Shown piece after piece: positions 1 to 6,828 of a stretch of DNA of 64,000 nucleotides. Origin of the DNA: Chitinophaga pinensis. GTDB lineage: Bacteria; Bacteroidota; Bacteroidia; Flavobacteriales_D; Crocinitomicaceae. Numbering within the stretch: position 1 is the first letter of the stretch; each line of letters begins with the position of its first letter. The DNA is taken from positions 1-64,000 of the forward strand of contig CAMCYF010000001.1 of the NCBI GenBank assembly GCA_945883825.1, read 5' to 3'. The position numbers and the translations under genes are program-made. The notes beneath the pieces were generated by a model. It did no database searches. It was given only the letters and a program-made list of their open reading frames with translations, and had not been told where the DNA came from.

Positions 1-423
1 TAAATCTGTTTTTGTTGTATAACCTAAAATGGCCATTCCAGCAAAAGCACCAGCTGCAACAAAGAATGTTGATGCGATTGAAGCAATATTGTACACTAGA
101 AAAATTGTAGATAAACTTAAACCCATTAGACCAGAATACAGAATAAAAAGTGCGAGTAAAAGACCCATTGATAAGCGATTGTATCCCCATTGAATTAATA
201 ATCCAATTCCTACTGGTGCAAATGCGATAACCCAAAAAATTGGGGAAATTCCACCTTCAGCACTTATAAACAAAGTCGTGAAATAATCTGTATTTGTCCC
301 TACCGTATAAGCAAGAATTCCTGAAATACCTAGTGCTCCAAACATATAGGTATAAACATTTCGGAAAAAGTCTCTTGCTAAATCCGCTGATAAACTGCTT
401 TGATTTTCTAGTCCTTGATTCAT
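1..423 (-). CDS. Bax inhibitor-1/YccA-family membrane protein, C-terminus cut off by the window edge
   Basis: The reverse strand reads open from an ATG at 423 to the window edge, giving 141 residues without a stop. Several hydrophobic helices are visible, and the final visible segment (VAAGAFAGMAILGYTTKTDL) matches the conserved core of the BI-1/YccA family, whose members are about 230 residues with seven helices. Known for the family: multi-pass inner-membrane proteins linked to membrane stress and, in E. coli YccA, to FtsH protease control. Inferred: an inner-membrane protein of that kind. Only 2 bases separate it from folE upstream, so it is probably the last gene of the mtaB-ptpS-folE operon. 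The last third of the protein lies outside the window. Confidence 0.85.
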   Translation of the reverse strand, partial: MNQGLENQSSLSADLARDFFRNVYTYMFGALGISGILAYTVGTNTDYFTTLFISAEGGISPIFWVIAFAPVGIGLLIQWGYNRLSMGLLLALFILYSGLMGLSLSTIFLVYNIASIASTFFVAAGAFAGMAILGYTTKTDL

Positions 424-425
424 GG

Positions 426-977
426 TTAATGTAGTTTTGTTTGCACTAAATTAATAAATTCTTTTCTTGTGGAATCATTTGATAAAAATAATCCTGTAAA
501 TGCACTTGTTGTTGTTTGCGCATTTTGTTTTTGCACGCCTCTCATTTGCATACACATGTGGCAACATTCAATTACTACGGCAACACCTTTTGGCTCTAAT
601 GTTCTTTGAATACAATCCCTAATTTCAATTGTTAGGCGTTCTTGAACTTGCAGTCTACGAGAATACGCATCAATAACGCGTGGAATTTTACTCAAGCCAA
701 CAATTTTACCATTTGGAATGTATGCTACATGCGCTTTCCCAAAAAAAGGAAGCATATGATGTTCACAAAGCGAATAAATATCTATATTTTTCACTAAAAC
801 CATTTCGGAATATTCTTCGTGAAAAATAGCTTGATTTATTAAATCATCTGGATTTATGTTGTAACCACTTGTTAAAAATTTCATTGATTTTGCTACACGT
901 TCCGGTGTTTTTAATAAACCTTCTCTATTAGCATTTTCTCCAAGTTGTTCTATGATTGACTTGTATTCTTTTTCCAT
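426..977 (-). CDS. folE: GTP cyclohydrolase I
   Basis: GTP cyclohydrolase I turns GTP into 7,8-dihydroneopterin triphosphate, the first step to folate, tetrahydrobiopterin and queuosine precursors; it is cytoplasmic and usually a homodecamer. The 183-residue protein carries the zinc ligands Cys71 and His74 in [12 protein letters not shown] and Cys142 in HMCMQMRG, plus the substrate-pocket stretch [20 protein letters not shown]. It is shorter at the N-terminus than the E. coli enzyme (222 residues), which is common in bacteria. The ATG at 977 is the natural start. It lies 40 bases downstream of a pterin-synthase-family gene and 2 bases upstream of the BI-1 gene. The neighbouring pterin synthase suggests a biopterin-like or deazapurine product in addition to folate. 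Confidence 0.96.
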   Translation of the reverse strand: MEKEYKSIIEQLGENANREGLLKTPERVAKSMKFLTSGYNINPDDLINQAIFHEEYSEMVLVKNIDIYSLCEHHMLPFFGKAHVAYIPNGKIVGLSKIPRVIDAYSRRLQVQERLTIEIRDCIQRTLEPKGVAVVIECCHMCMQMRGVQKQNAQTTTSAFTGLFLSNDSTRKEFINLVQTKLH

Positions 978-1017
978 TTTACTTTTCTAAAAATAGTTTT
1001 TTAATTAATTTATTATT

Positions 1018-1449
1018 CTAAAATGGTTCTTTTCCACCATAATAGTTGACGTAGTTGTTTTCAGTTTCAACGAGCTTTATTTTTGCTAATTCACCTCCAT
1101 TTTTGGCGATTATGTCATAAATTTCATCCCAAATTGCAATTGCTAAATTTTCAGTTGATGCCATTTTCCCTTTAAAGAATGGAACATCTAAATTTAGGTT
1201 TTTGTGGTCTAAGGGTTCAATTACTTTCTCTTTTAATATTTGACTTAAAGTTTTTAAATTCATGACAAACCCTGTATTTTCATCAGGAACACCTTTAACA
1301 GTTACAAAAAGCTGAAAGTTGTGACCATGCCAATTTTTATTGCTGCACTTTCCAAAAACTTCCCAGTTTTTTTCTTCAGACCATTCTTCCTGCCATAATT
1401 TATGAGCTCCATTGAAAGTTTCCCTTCGTGTAATGTAAATAGTATTCAT
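1018..1449 (-). CDS. 6-pyruvoyl-tetrahydropterin synthase / 6-carboxytetrahydropterin synthase family protein (QueD/PTPS)
   Basis: This 143-residue enzyme belongs to the QueD/PTPS family, which converts dihydroneopterin triphosphate to either 6-carboxytetrahydropterin (queuosine pathway) or 6-pyruvoyl-tetrahydropterin (biopterin pathway). Zinc ligands are His16 (NGAHKLW), His41 and His43 (WHGHNF); the catalytic cysteine is Cys35 and the Asp-His pair is at 81-82. The cysteine-to-HGH spacing is C-X5-HGH, as in animal PTPS (CNNPNGHGH), whereas typical QueD has C-X3-HGH. Known: family members differ in product and some are bifunctional. Inferred: with folE next door this could be a true PTPS making a biopterin-type cofactor, but a queuosine role remains possible because queE occurs elsewhere in the window. 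The gene sits 11 bases after mtaB. Confidence 0.88.
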   Translation of the reverse strand: MNTIYITRRETFNGAHKLWQEEWSEEKNWEVFGKCSNKNWHGHNFQLFVTVKGVPDENTGFVMNLKTLSQILKEKVIEPLDHKNLNLDVPFFKGKMASTENLAIAIWDEIYDIIAKNGGELAKIKLVETENNYVNYYGGKEPF

Positions 1450-1460
1450 ATTAAAAGATT

Positions 1461-2774
1461 CTAAAATTCAGTACTGAGTGAACATTTCATGATTCCATCT
1501 CTATCAATTTCTGTCAAACGAATACGTTGAAAAGTATTCGTTAGTTTCGCATCAAATGGAAATTTTACTTTTATGTAGTTTTCAGTAAACCCAAACATGT
1601 ATCCTTCATCTTCTTCGTGTTCAAACAAAACTATGTGCTCAGTGTTCAGATTTTCGGTATAAAAATTTCTTTTTTTTCTGTCGGAGATTAAATGTAGTTG
1701 TTTGCTTCGTGTTCTTCTAACTTCCATTGGTACTGCAGCGCCTAACTTAGGTGCTCCGGTATTTGCCCTTTCAGAATAGGTAAAAACATGTAAATAAGAA
1801 ACATCTAAATCTTTAATAAATTCAATCGTTTCATTGAAATCTTCATCGCTTTCACCTGGAAATCCAACAATTACATCTACCCCAATGCAGCTATCTTTTC
1901 GCAAGGATTTTATTCTTTCTACACGTTCAGCATATAATTTTCGTTCGTATTTTCTTCGCATAAGTTTTAGCAAACGATCGCTTCCAGATTGAAGTGGAAT
2001 GTGAAAATGCGGAGCAAATCGTTTTGATTTCGACAAGCAAAAATCAATTATTTCATTACTTAGTAAGTTTGGTTCTATTGATGAAATTCTGAATCGCTCA
2101 ATGTCTTTTATCTCATCAAGTTCTTGAATCAGTCCATAGAAGTTTTCTTTTTCACCTTGCCCAAAATCTCCAATATTTACGCCAGTTAAGACAACTTCTT
2201 TTACATCTGTAGCCGCAATTTTTTCGGCTTGACTTACAGTTTCCTTAATACTTCCATTTCGACTCTTTCCACGAGCTAAAGGAATGGTGCAAAAACTACA
2301 GAAATAATCGCAACCGTCTTGAATCTTGAGAAAAGAGCGCGTTCTATCACCAAAAGAATAGGAGGGGACAAATTCTTTTGTTTCTTTTATATTATCAAAA
2401 GCAACTTTTGCTACGAGTCTCTTACTGCTTTCCTTTTCTAAGTGCTCTAAAATATTGAATTTCTCATTTGCTCCTAAAACCATATCAACTCCTAGAATTG
2501 AAGCAATCTCAGTGGGTTTTAACTGCGCGTAACATCCAACAATAACGATATATGCCTCAGGATTTATTTTTCCAGCTCGTTTAACAAGTTGCTTGCATTT
2601 TTTATCTGCATTCTCAGTAACTGAACAAGTATTAATAATATACACATCAGGAGTATCTTCAAATTCCACTTTGGCAAAACCTGCATCTTCGAATAAACGA
2701 GCAATGGTTGATGTTTCGCTGAAGTTTAACTTACAGCCCAAAGTATAAAAGGCGACTTTTTTAAACTGAATCAT
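1461..2774 (-). CDS. mtaB: tRNA N6-threonylcarbamoyladenosine(37) methylthiotransferase, MtaB type
   Basis: A radical-SAM methylthiotransferase that adds a methylthio group to t6A37 of tRNAs reading ANN codons. The 437-residue protein has the three N-terminal cluster cysteines (Cys14 in TLGCKLN, Cys50 in NTCSVT, Cys81 in VGCYAQ) and the radical-SAM triad Cys155, Cys159 and Cys162 in DGCDYFCSFCTIP, then a TRAM-like tail. TLGCKLNFSE and the order of motifs fit the MtaB branch better than MiaB or RimO. A longer reading from a TTG at 2783 is possible, but that TTG is part of a TAACTTTG promoter box, so the ATG at 2774 is preferred. The t6A precursor is made by the Sua5-type enzyme at 34 kb. It leads an operon with the PTPS-family gene, folE and the BI-1 gene. 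Confidence 0.92.
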   Translation of the reverse strand: MIQFKKVAFYTLGCKLNFSETSTIARLFEDAGFAKVEFEDTPDVYIINTCSVTENADKKCKQLVKRAGKINPEAYIVIVGCYAQLKPTEIASILGVDMVLGANEKFNILEHLEKESSKRLVAKVAFDNIKETKEFVPSYSFGDRTRSFLKIQDGCDYFCSFCTIPLARGKSRNGSIKETVSQAEKIAATDVKEVVLTGVNIGDFGQGEKENFYGLIQELDEIKDIERFRISSIEPNLLSNEIIDFCLSKSKRFAPHFHIPLQSGSDRLLKLMRRKYERKLYAERVERIKSLRKDSCIGVDVIVGFPGESDEDFNETIEFIKDLDVSYLHVFTYSERANTGAPKLGAAVPMEVRRTRSKQLHLISDRKKRNFYTENLNTEHIVLFEHEEDEGYMFGFTENYIKVKFPFDAKLTNTFQRIRLTEIDRDGIMKCSLSTEF

Positions 2775-2780
2775 GTACTG

Positions 2781-2788
2781 CAAAGTTA
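2781..2788 (-). promoter_or_regulatory. TAACTTTG -7 box just before mtaB
   Basis: On the minus strand TAACTTTG fits the Bacteroidota -7 consensus TAnnTTTG. It ends 6 bases before the mtaB ATG, so a transcript started in the usual place would have almost no leader. No clear TTG -33 element was found at the usual distance, which lowers confidence. Confidence 0.4.
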
Positions 2789-2905
2789 GGGTTTTGCTGA
2801 ATTTATTGTACTATTCGTTTTAAGTTTCTTTAGTTTTTAAATTAAAAGCTGTTTTTATGGTTTTTTTTGGCTTTTCAATTCATAAGAGGCGAAAACTGTG
2901 TCTTA

Positions 2906-3355
2906 TTATAAAACTTGTATTATCTCAGATTCAACTCCATTAAAGTGAATGCTTTCACCTTTTACCTTTCCAATGAGTGCTTTTCCAACAGGTGCTTCAG
3001 GATTTATTGCAAAAATAACTTGATCTTTAAAAGTAAGTGAACCAAGTCCAACAGAAATATAAAACCAACCTTTGTCTGTTTGAACCAAGCTTCCAAGATG
3101 TATTTTGCTGTTAGACTTACTTGGATTGATCTTTTGAACTATTTCTCCCATTTTTTGAAATTCATTGATCTGATACCGCAATTTTTCCTGTTCTAATTGA
3201 GCCATTGCTACTCCTGTCTCATGTTTGTCGCCCGCAGAACTTTTAGCATCGCGTGATCCAGACAAGAGTAAATCATCTAAAATATTTTGTATTTCATCAA
3301 TTCGAAATGTTAATTGTTTTCTTAAGGTCTTATGAATGGATTCTTTTAATGTCAT
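2906..3355 (-). CDS. GreA/GreB-like protein (possible transcription factor acting in the RNA polymerase secondary channel)
   Basis: A 149-residue protein with a probable coiled-coil N-terminal half carrying SAGDKHETGVAMAQLEQEK, followed by a small beta domain with FAINPEAPVGKALIGKVKGE. This layout matches GreA/GreB-like proteins: a two-helix coiled coil plus an FKBP-like C-terminal domain with the PxSPxGxALxG-type motif. Known: such factors enter the RNA polymerase secondary channel to rescue stalled complexes. The version seen here is the short Bacteroidota form, sometimes mislabelled as an acyl-carrier-protein synthase. Inferred: a transcription factor, but whether it stimulates RNA cleavage is unknown. 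It stands alone, with about 70 to 130 bases on each side. Confidence 0.65.
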   Translation of the reverse strand: MTLKESIHKTLRKQLTFRIDEIQNILDDLLLSGSRDAKSSAGDKHETGVAMAQLEQEKLRYQINEFQKMGEIVQKINPSKSNSKIHLGSLVQTDKGWFYISVGLGSLTFKDQVIFAINPEAPVGKALIGKVKGESIHFNGVESEIIQVL

Positions 3356-3425
3356 TAGTAAATTAAAAAAATAGTTGTAGGCTTTTTAGCTAATTAAAGT
3401 TTCAGAATTATGAAAAAATACGCTA

Positions 3426-4865
3426 TTAATTTATAAAAACTTTCTTTGTTATACTTGAATTTGAAACTTGAATTTTAATTACATAGGAACCTCTATTAAA
3501 CTTTTTAATTTCAATGCTAGATTTAAATACAGCACTATGAAAAATCTCTTTGCCTTTTAGGTCATAGATTGAAATACTTTGAATGTCTTTCTCTAAAAGT
3601 TTCGTTCCTAAATTTATATTTAAAATATCACTACTTGGATTTGGATAGATGGTGATACTCTGATCAAGCAAACTGAGGTTATTAATTGCAAGCGCTAAAT
3701 TACATTGTAGAAATCCATTGTAGTTAGTTGTTGTAGTTCCAGATGGAGTAACATAATTGAAAGTGTAGGTAGTTCCATTCCAACTGTAATTTGTTGCATA
3801 CGGACTTCCATTATTGAGCGTGTAAGATAAATTGTATCCATTATTTGAAGCATTTTCTGTACAAGATGTGATTAAAGCACCGCTTAAAGGGCCCCAATTT
3901 TCTGTTCTTGCTGGTTGAGCATGGGCTTGAGGTACGATTTCTAAAGTTGCATCTTCCGTTACTTGTCCAACCATGTTTTTTATCATGTAAGGTGCTGATG
4001 CCGTTCCATGGTAATGATAAACGCCATTTAAAGAGTGTCCGTGGTTTATGTCAAGGCTTGTCATAGCTGTCCCGTCTGGCTCTAAACTTCCATAAACTGC
4101 AAATCCATCTAAGGCATAAGCAATTGGGAGAGTAGAAGTTGTTTGATTGTATAAGTGCAAAGGTGCTGTATGATAATGGTAGTCATCTCCTCTTCCACAA
4201 TGTCCACCAAAATTATCTAATTGTCCGTCTAGAAAGGCATCAACACCTGTATTTGTATAAGGGTTAAAAATTGGAACGCCATTAATTGCAAGTGCTATCG
4301 CACCTCTGGTAAAATGACTTTCGTTAACAGGTACTGGAGTTGTTTCGATAATTGGATTTAAAGGAATACTCCAATGGTTATTCCCTGTATAGCATTGTGG
4401 AATTGGAACTTGCTGTTGCCAACCATGATTGGAAATTCCAACCATCATGGTATGTGTTGTAGGAATGCCTTTTGATTCAACATAGAAGTAGTTATTATCC
4501 CAAGAGGTTGTGACATTTGCTAAAAATGGAGAAAAAGCTGCATTGATTGTATTTGGGTCTGTAAAACTAAAAAACAATGTATTTAAGCAAAGAAGAAGTA
4601 GGGCAGTGGCTTTAAGTTTAGTTCGTTTGAGAAGAAAAGAAATAAGGACTAAGGTAATTATCAAAGAAAAGCTAATTAGGAGTCCATTTATATTGCCTTT
4701 TTTAGTTTCGGTTTTCGGCGCAACACTAATTTCCTTGTTTAATTTTTCAATTGCCTTGTAGCGTTCAATAATTCCTTTTTGTTCTTTTGAAGATAATTTT
4801 GCTAATGGAAAATGGCTAATTGAGGCATTGTTTTTTTGAATATAAACTTCACCATTTTTGAGCAT
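3426..4865 (-). CDS. YHYH-domain surface protein with T9SS C-terminal sorting domain (lacks its signal peptide in this frame)
   Basis: From the in-frame ATG at 4865 the product is 479 residues. A charged region of about 50 residues is followed by a hydrophobic segment, a central YHYH domain with DDYHYHTAP and GVYHYHGTASAPYMI, and a C-terminal sorting domain (SITIYPNPSSDILNINLG ... GSYVIKIQVSNSSITKKVFI). YPNPSS and the final lysine-rich strand are typical of T9SS type A cargo, so the protein is expected on the cell surface. The function of YHYH domains is not established. No signal peptide exists in this frame, but one lies directly upstream in another frame (see 4866-4998), so the gene appears to carry a one-base frameshift. 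The stop is about 70 bases from the GreA-like gene. Confidence 0.85.
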   Translation of the reverse strand: MLKNGEVYIQKNNASISHFPLAKLSSKEQKGIIERYKAIEKLNKEISVAPKTETKKGNINGLLISFSLIITLVLISFLLKRTKLKATALLLLCLNTLFFSFTDPNTINAAFSPFLANVTTSWDNNYFYVESKGIPTTHTMMVGISNHGWQQQVPIPQCYTGNNHWSIPLNPIIETTPVPVNESHFTRGAIALAINGVPIFNPYTNTGVDAFLDGQLDNFGGHCGRGDDYHYHTAPLHLYNQTTSTLPIAYALDGFAVYGSLEPDGTAMTSLDINHGHSLNGVYHYHGTASAPYMIKNMVGQVTEDATLEIVPQAHAQPARTENWGPLSGALITSCTENASNNGYNLSYTLNNGSPYATNYSWNGTTYTFNYVTPSGTTTTNYNGFLQCNLALAINNLSLLDQSITIYPNPSSDILNINLGTKLLEKDIQSISIYDLKGKEIFHSAVFKSSIEIKKFNRGSYVIKIQVSNSSITKKVFIN

Positions 4866-4998
4866 CAAAAAACTTCCTTGTTCTGATGTTTTTCCCGTGT
4901 TCCAAATCTTATCGTTTCCATGGGGTTTTTCTCCTTGGTGTGCTAAAAGCTTAGAAGTAAAAAAAAAGTAAAAGTAAAATTGTCTGTAAAATTCTCAT
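4866..4998 (-). pseudogene. Detached 5' end of the YHYH gene: signal peptide separated by a frameshift in a 9-base homopolymer
   Basis: Reading the minus strand from the ATG at 4998 gives MRILQTILLLLFFYF and then a stop. If the homopolymer at 4959-4967 (nine A on the plus strand) had eight bases, the frame would continue as MRILQTILLLLFFTSKLLA, then HQGEKPHGNDKIWNTGK, and run without a stop into the YHYH protein. That restored N-terminus is a textbook signal peptide with a cleavage site after LLA. So the real gene is probably 3426-4998 with a one-base insertion in this sequence. It may be a sequencing error, a true mutation, or a slippage-prone on/off switch; the sequence alone cannot tell. 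Confidence 0.75.
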
Positions 4999-5022
4999 AA
5001 TTTGTAAATATACCTTGAATGT

Positions 5023-5787
5023 TTAAAATAAATAAGGGAAAACTGCTTTACGGTTTTTTGGGTAATTTGGAAATTTCTCTTTGTACCAATTGTGGTGATT
5101 TAGAGCACGAGGAACAAGGTTAGCGAAGGTCCAAATAGCAAAGCTGAGGGCAGGTAGATTCCATGCCATAATTGCAAAACCAGTCCATTCGATGATTTCT
5201 CCAAATAAATTGGGAGAAGAAATATAATCGAATAAAAATCCTTTCGGTATTTGGTAGTTTTTCTCTCCCTTTTTCCTTAGACCAATTAAAATAGCGTCAG
5301 ATTTTAAGTTAATTCCCATTCCGAAAATAAAAATTAGAAGACCAACTTTAAAATGAGGACTGCTTAACCATTCTAAATTATAGTTATTTGGTGAAGCTAA
5401 TTCTGAAAGGAAATAACCATTGATTCCTGCATTTACGATATTGAAAATAATTGCGCTTAGAGCAATTGAAAGGGGCATTTTTTTATCTGTAGGTTTTATT
5501 CGTAAAGGATAGATAATAGTTCGATTGGTATAATGAAAAATCCATACAGCAAATAAAATCCACACATAAGAATCCATTGAATAAGTTCCGAAAACAAGGA
5601 AATAAGACATGATTAGCAATGAAGGAAGCTCCATGATGAACCAGCCAACTTTATTATTCAAGGTAAGGCCCCATTTATCTGAGGTATGTCTTCCAAATGG
5701 AGCGGTTACATAAAACATGGTAATGTGAACAATTAGAGCTAGAGCAATCCATATAAATACAATATACTCAAGGGTTTCAGTTTTCAT
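5023..5787 (-). CDS. 3-oxo-5-alpha-steroid 4-dehydrogenase-like membrane reductase
   Basis: A 254-residue polytopic membrane protein with about six or seven hydrophobic segments. The C-terminal part (FLFDYISSPNLFGEIIEWTG, then NLVPRALNHHNWYKEKFPNY) matches the conserved NADPH-binding tail of the steroid 5-alpha-reductase family (PF02544), including the PN-x-GE-x2-EW core. Known: family members reduce a double bond next to a keto group in steroids, polyprenols or other isoprenoids. The substrate here is unknown. It is 3 bases downstream of an SDR gene resembling 3-beta-hydroxysteroid dehydrogenases, which suggests that the two enzymes act in sequence on one lipid. It is the last gene of the minus-strand run that starts with dapF. 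Confidence 0.8.
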   Translation of the reverse strand: MKTETLEYIVFIWIALALIVHITMFYVTAPFGRHTSDKWGLTLNNKVGWFIMELPSLLIMSYFLVFGTYSMDSYVWILFAVWIFHYTNRTIIYPLRIKPTDKKMPLSIALSAIIFNIVNAGINGYFLSELASPNNYNLEWLSSPHFKVGLLIFIFGMGINLKSDAILIGLRKKGEKNYQIPKGFLFDYISSPNLFGEIIEWTGFAIMAWNLPALSFAIWTFANLVPRALNHHNWYKEKFPNYPKNRKAVFPYLF

Positions 5788-5790
5788 ATT

Positions 5791-6783
5791 TTAGAAAGTT
5801 TGTTGATTTCTTGCGTTTTCAAATTGCCACTTAAAAAAATCGCTAAGGGTTTCTTTTAAAGGTCTAGGATTGTGATGAAGGATTTCTTTTGCCTTAGAAT
5901 AATCCATTTTTGGATGCCCTTCTTTGATTGCAATTATTGACTCATGGGTTAAGGAAGGTTCGGTTTTCGTTAGTTTACTAAAGATCCAAATAAATGGCAG
6001 TGTTGCCTTCAAAAACCAAAATGGTAGAATGATTTTTGGAATTTTTTTATTTGCAACAAGATGAATTTCTTCGAGTAGCTCTTTAAAACTATAGTATTTT
6101 CCGGAAAGTAAATAGACCTCCCCATTTTTGCCCTTTAAAATTGCTTGATAAATTGATTCTGCAAGATCACGAACATCGACTAAGTCATAGCCACCTTTTG
6201 GAATCATAGGAATTTTCTCCTTGTAAAAATTCATTAGTGCAGCTCCCATTTTTGAAGGTTTAAAATCAAAAGGCCCCAAAACACAACTTGGTCGAACTAC
6301 AACAACTTCAATATTTTGATTTTTTGAGTTAGTGAGAATTTCATGTTCTCCTTTTGCTTTTGAATAATCATAAGCAAAATTTTCTTGACTTTTATATGAT
6401 CTTTGTTCGTTGTAAATTGTTGTATGTGGTAAATCGTGAACTGCATGTACACTGCTGACATGAATAATTTTTTTTACTTTATGTTGGATTGCTACTTCAA
6501 GAATATTTTTGGGACCTTCGGTATTTGTTTTAAAAACAAGACCATCACGATCACCATTTATACTAATCATTGCGGCGCAGTTGATGACGAAATCACAGCC
6601 CTCAATTAATTTAGATAAATCAGATTTGTTTAATACATTTCCTTGAACTAATTCAAGGTCAAGATTTTGAAGGCCTCTTGAGTCAGAATTATAAAAAGCT
6701 TTTACCTTGCATCCTTTTTCAATAAGTTTTCTGCAAACAACATTTCCGACATGACCGCTTGCACCAGTAACTGCAATTTTCAT
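5791..6783 (-). CDS. NAD(P)-dependent epimerase/dehydratase-family SDR, 3-beta-hydroxysteroid-dehydrogenase-like
   Basis: A 330-residue extended short-chain dehydrogenase. The N-terminal Rossmann motif is VTGASGHVGNVV and the catalytic YxxxK is in YDYSKAKGEHE near residue 140, preceded by the serine-containing HVSSVHAVHD. The hydrophobic stretch near the C-terminus (LPFWFLKATLPFIWIF) suggests membrane contact, as in 3-beta-HSD-type enzymes and dihydroflavonol-reductase-like proteins. Known: the fold oxidises or reduces sugar, sterol or flavonoid alcohols; the substrate cannot be read from sequence. The stop lies 3 bases before the steroid-reductase-like gene and the start 45 bases after the beta-mannosidase, so it probably belongs to the same transcript. 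Confidence 0.82.
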   Translation of the reverse strand: MKIAVTGASGHVGNVVCRKLIEKGCKVKAFYNSDSRGLQNLDLELVQGNVLNKSDLSKLIEGCDFVINCAAMISINGDRDGLVFKTNTEGPKNILEVAIQHKVKKIIHVSSVHAVHDLPHTTIYNEQRSYKSQENFAYDYSKAKGEHEILTNSKNQNIEVVVVRPSCVLGPFDFKPSKMGAALMNFYKEKIPMIPKGGYDLVDVRDLAESIYQAILKGKNGEVYLLSGKYYSFKELLEEIHLVANKKIPKIILPFWFLKATLPFIWIFSKLTKTEPSLTHESIIAIKEGHPKMDYSKAKEILHHNPRPLKETLSDFFKWQFENARNQQTF

Positions 6784-6828
6784 AGATAAAGCTTATAAAT
6801 TTAGTATTTAATCTAACAAGAAATATAT

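Noticed and set aside
4510-4761. 83-residue plus-strand frame inside the YHYH gene
   Set aside because: Opposite to a real coding region, with no recognisable domain or upstream signal.
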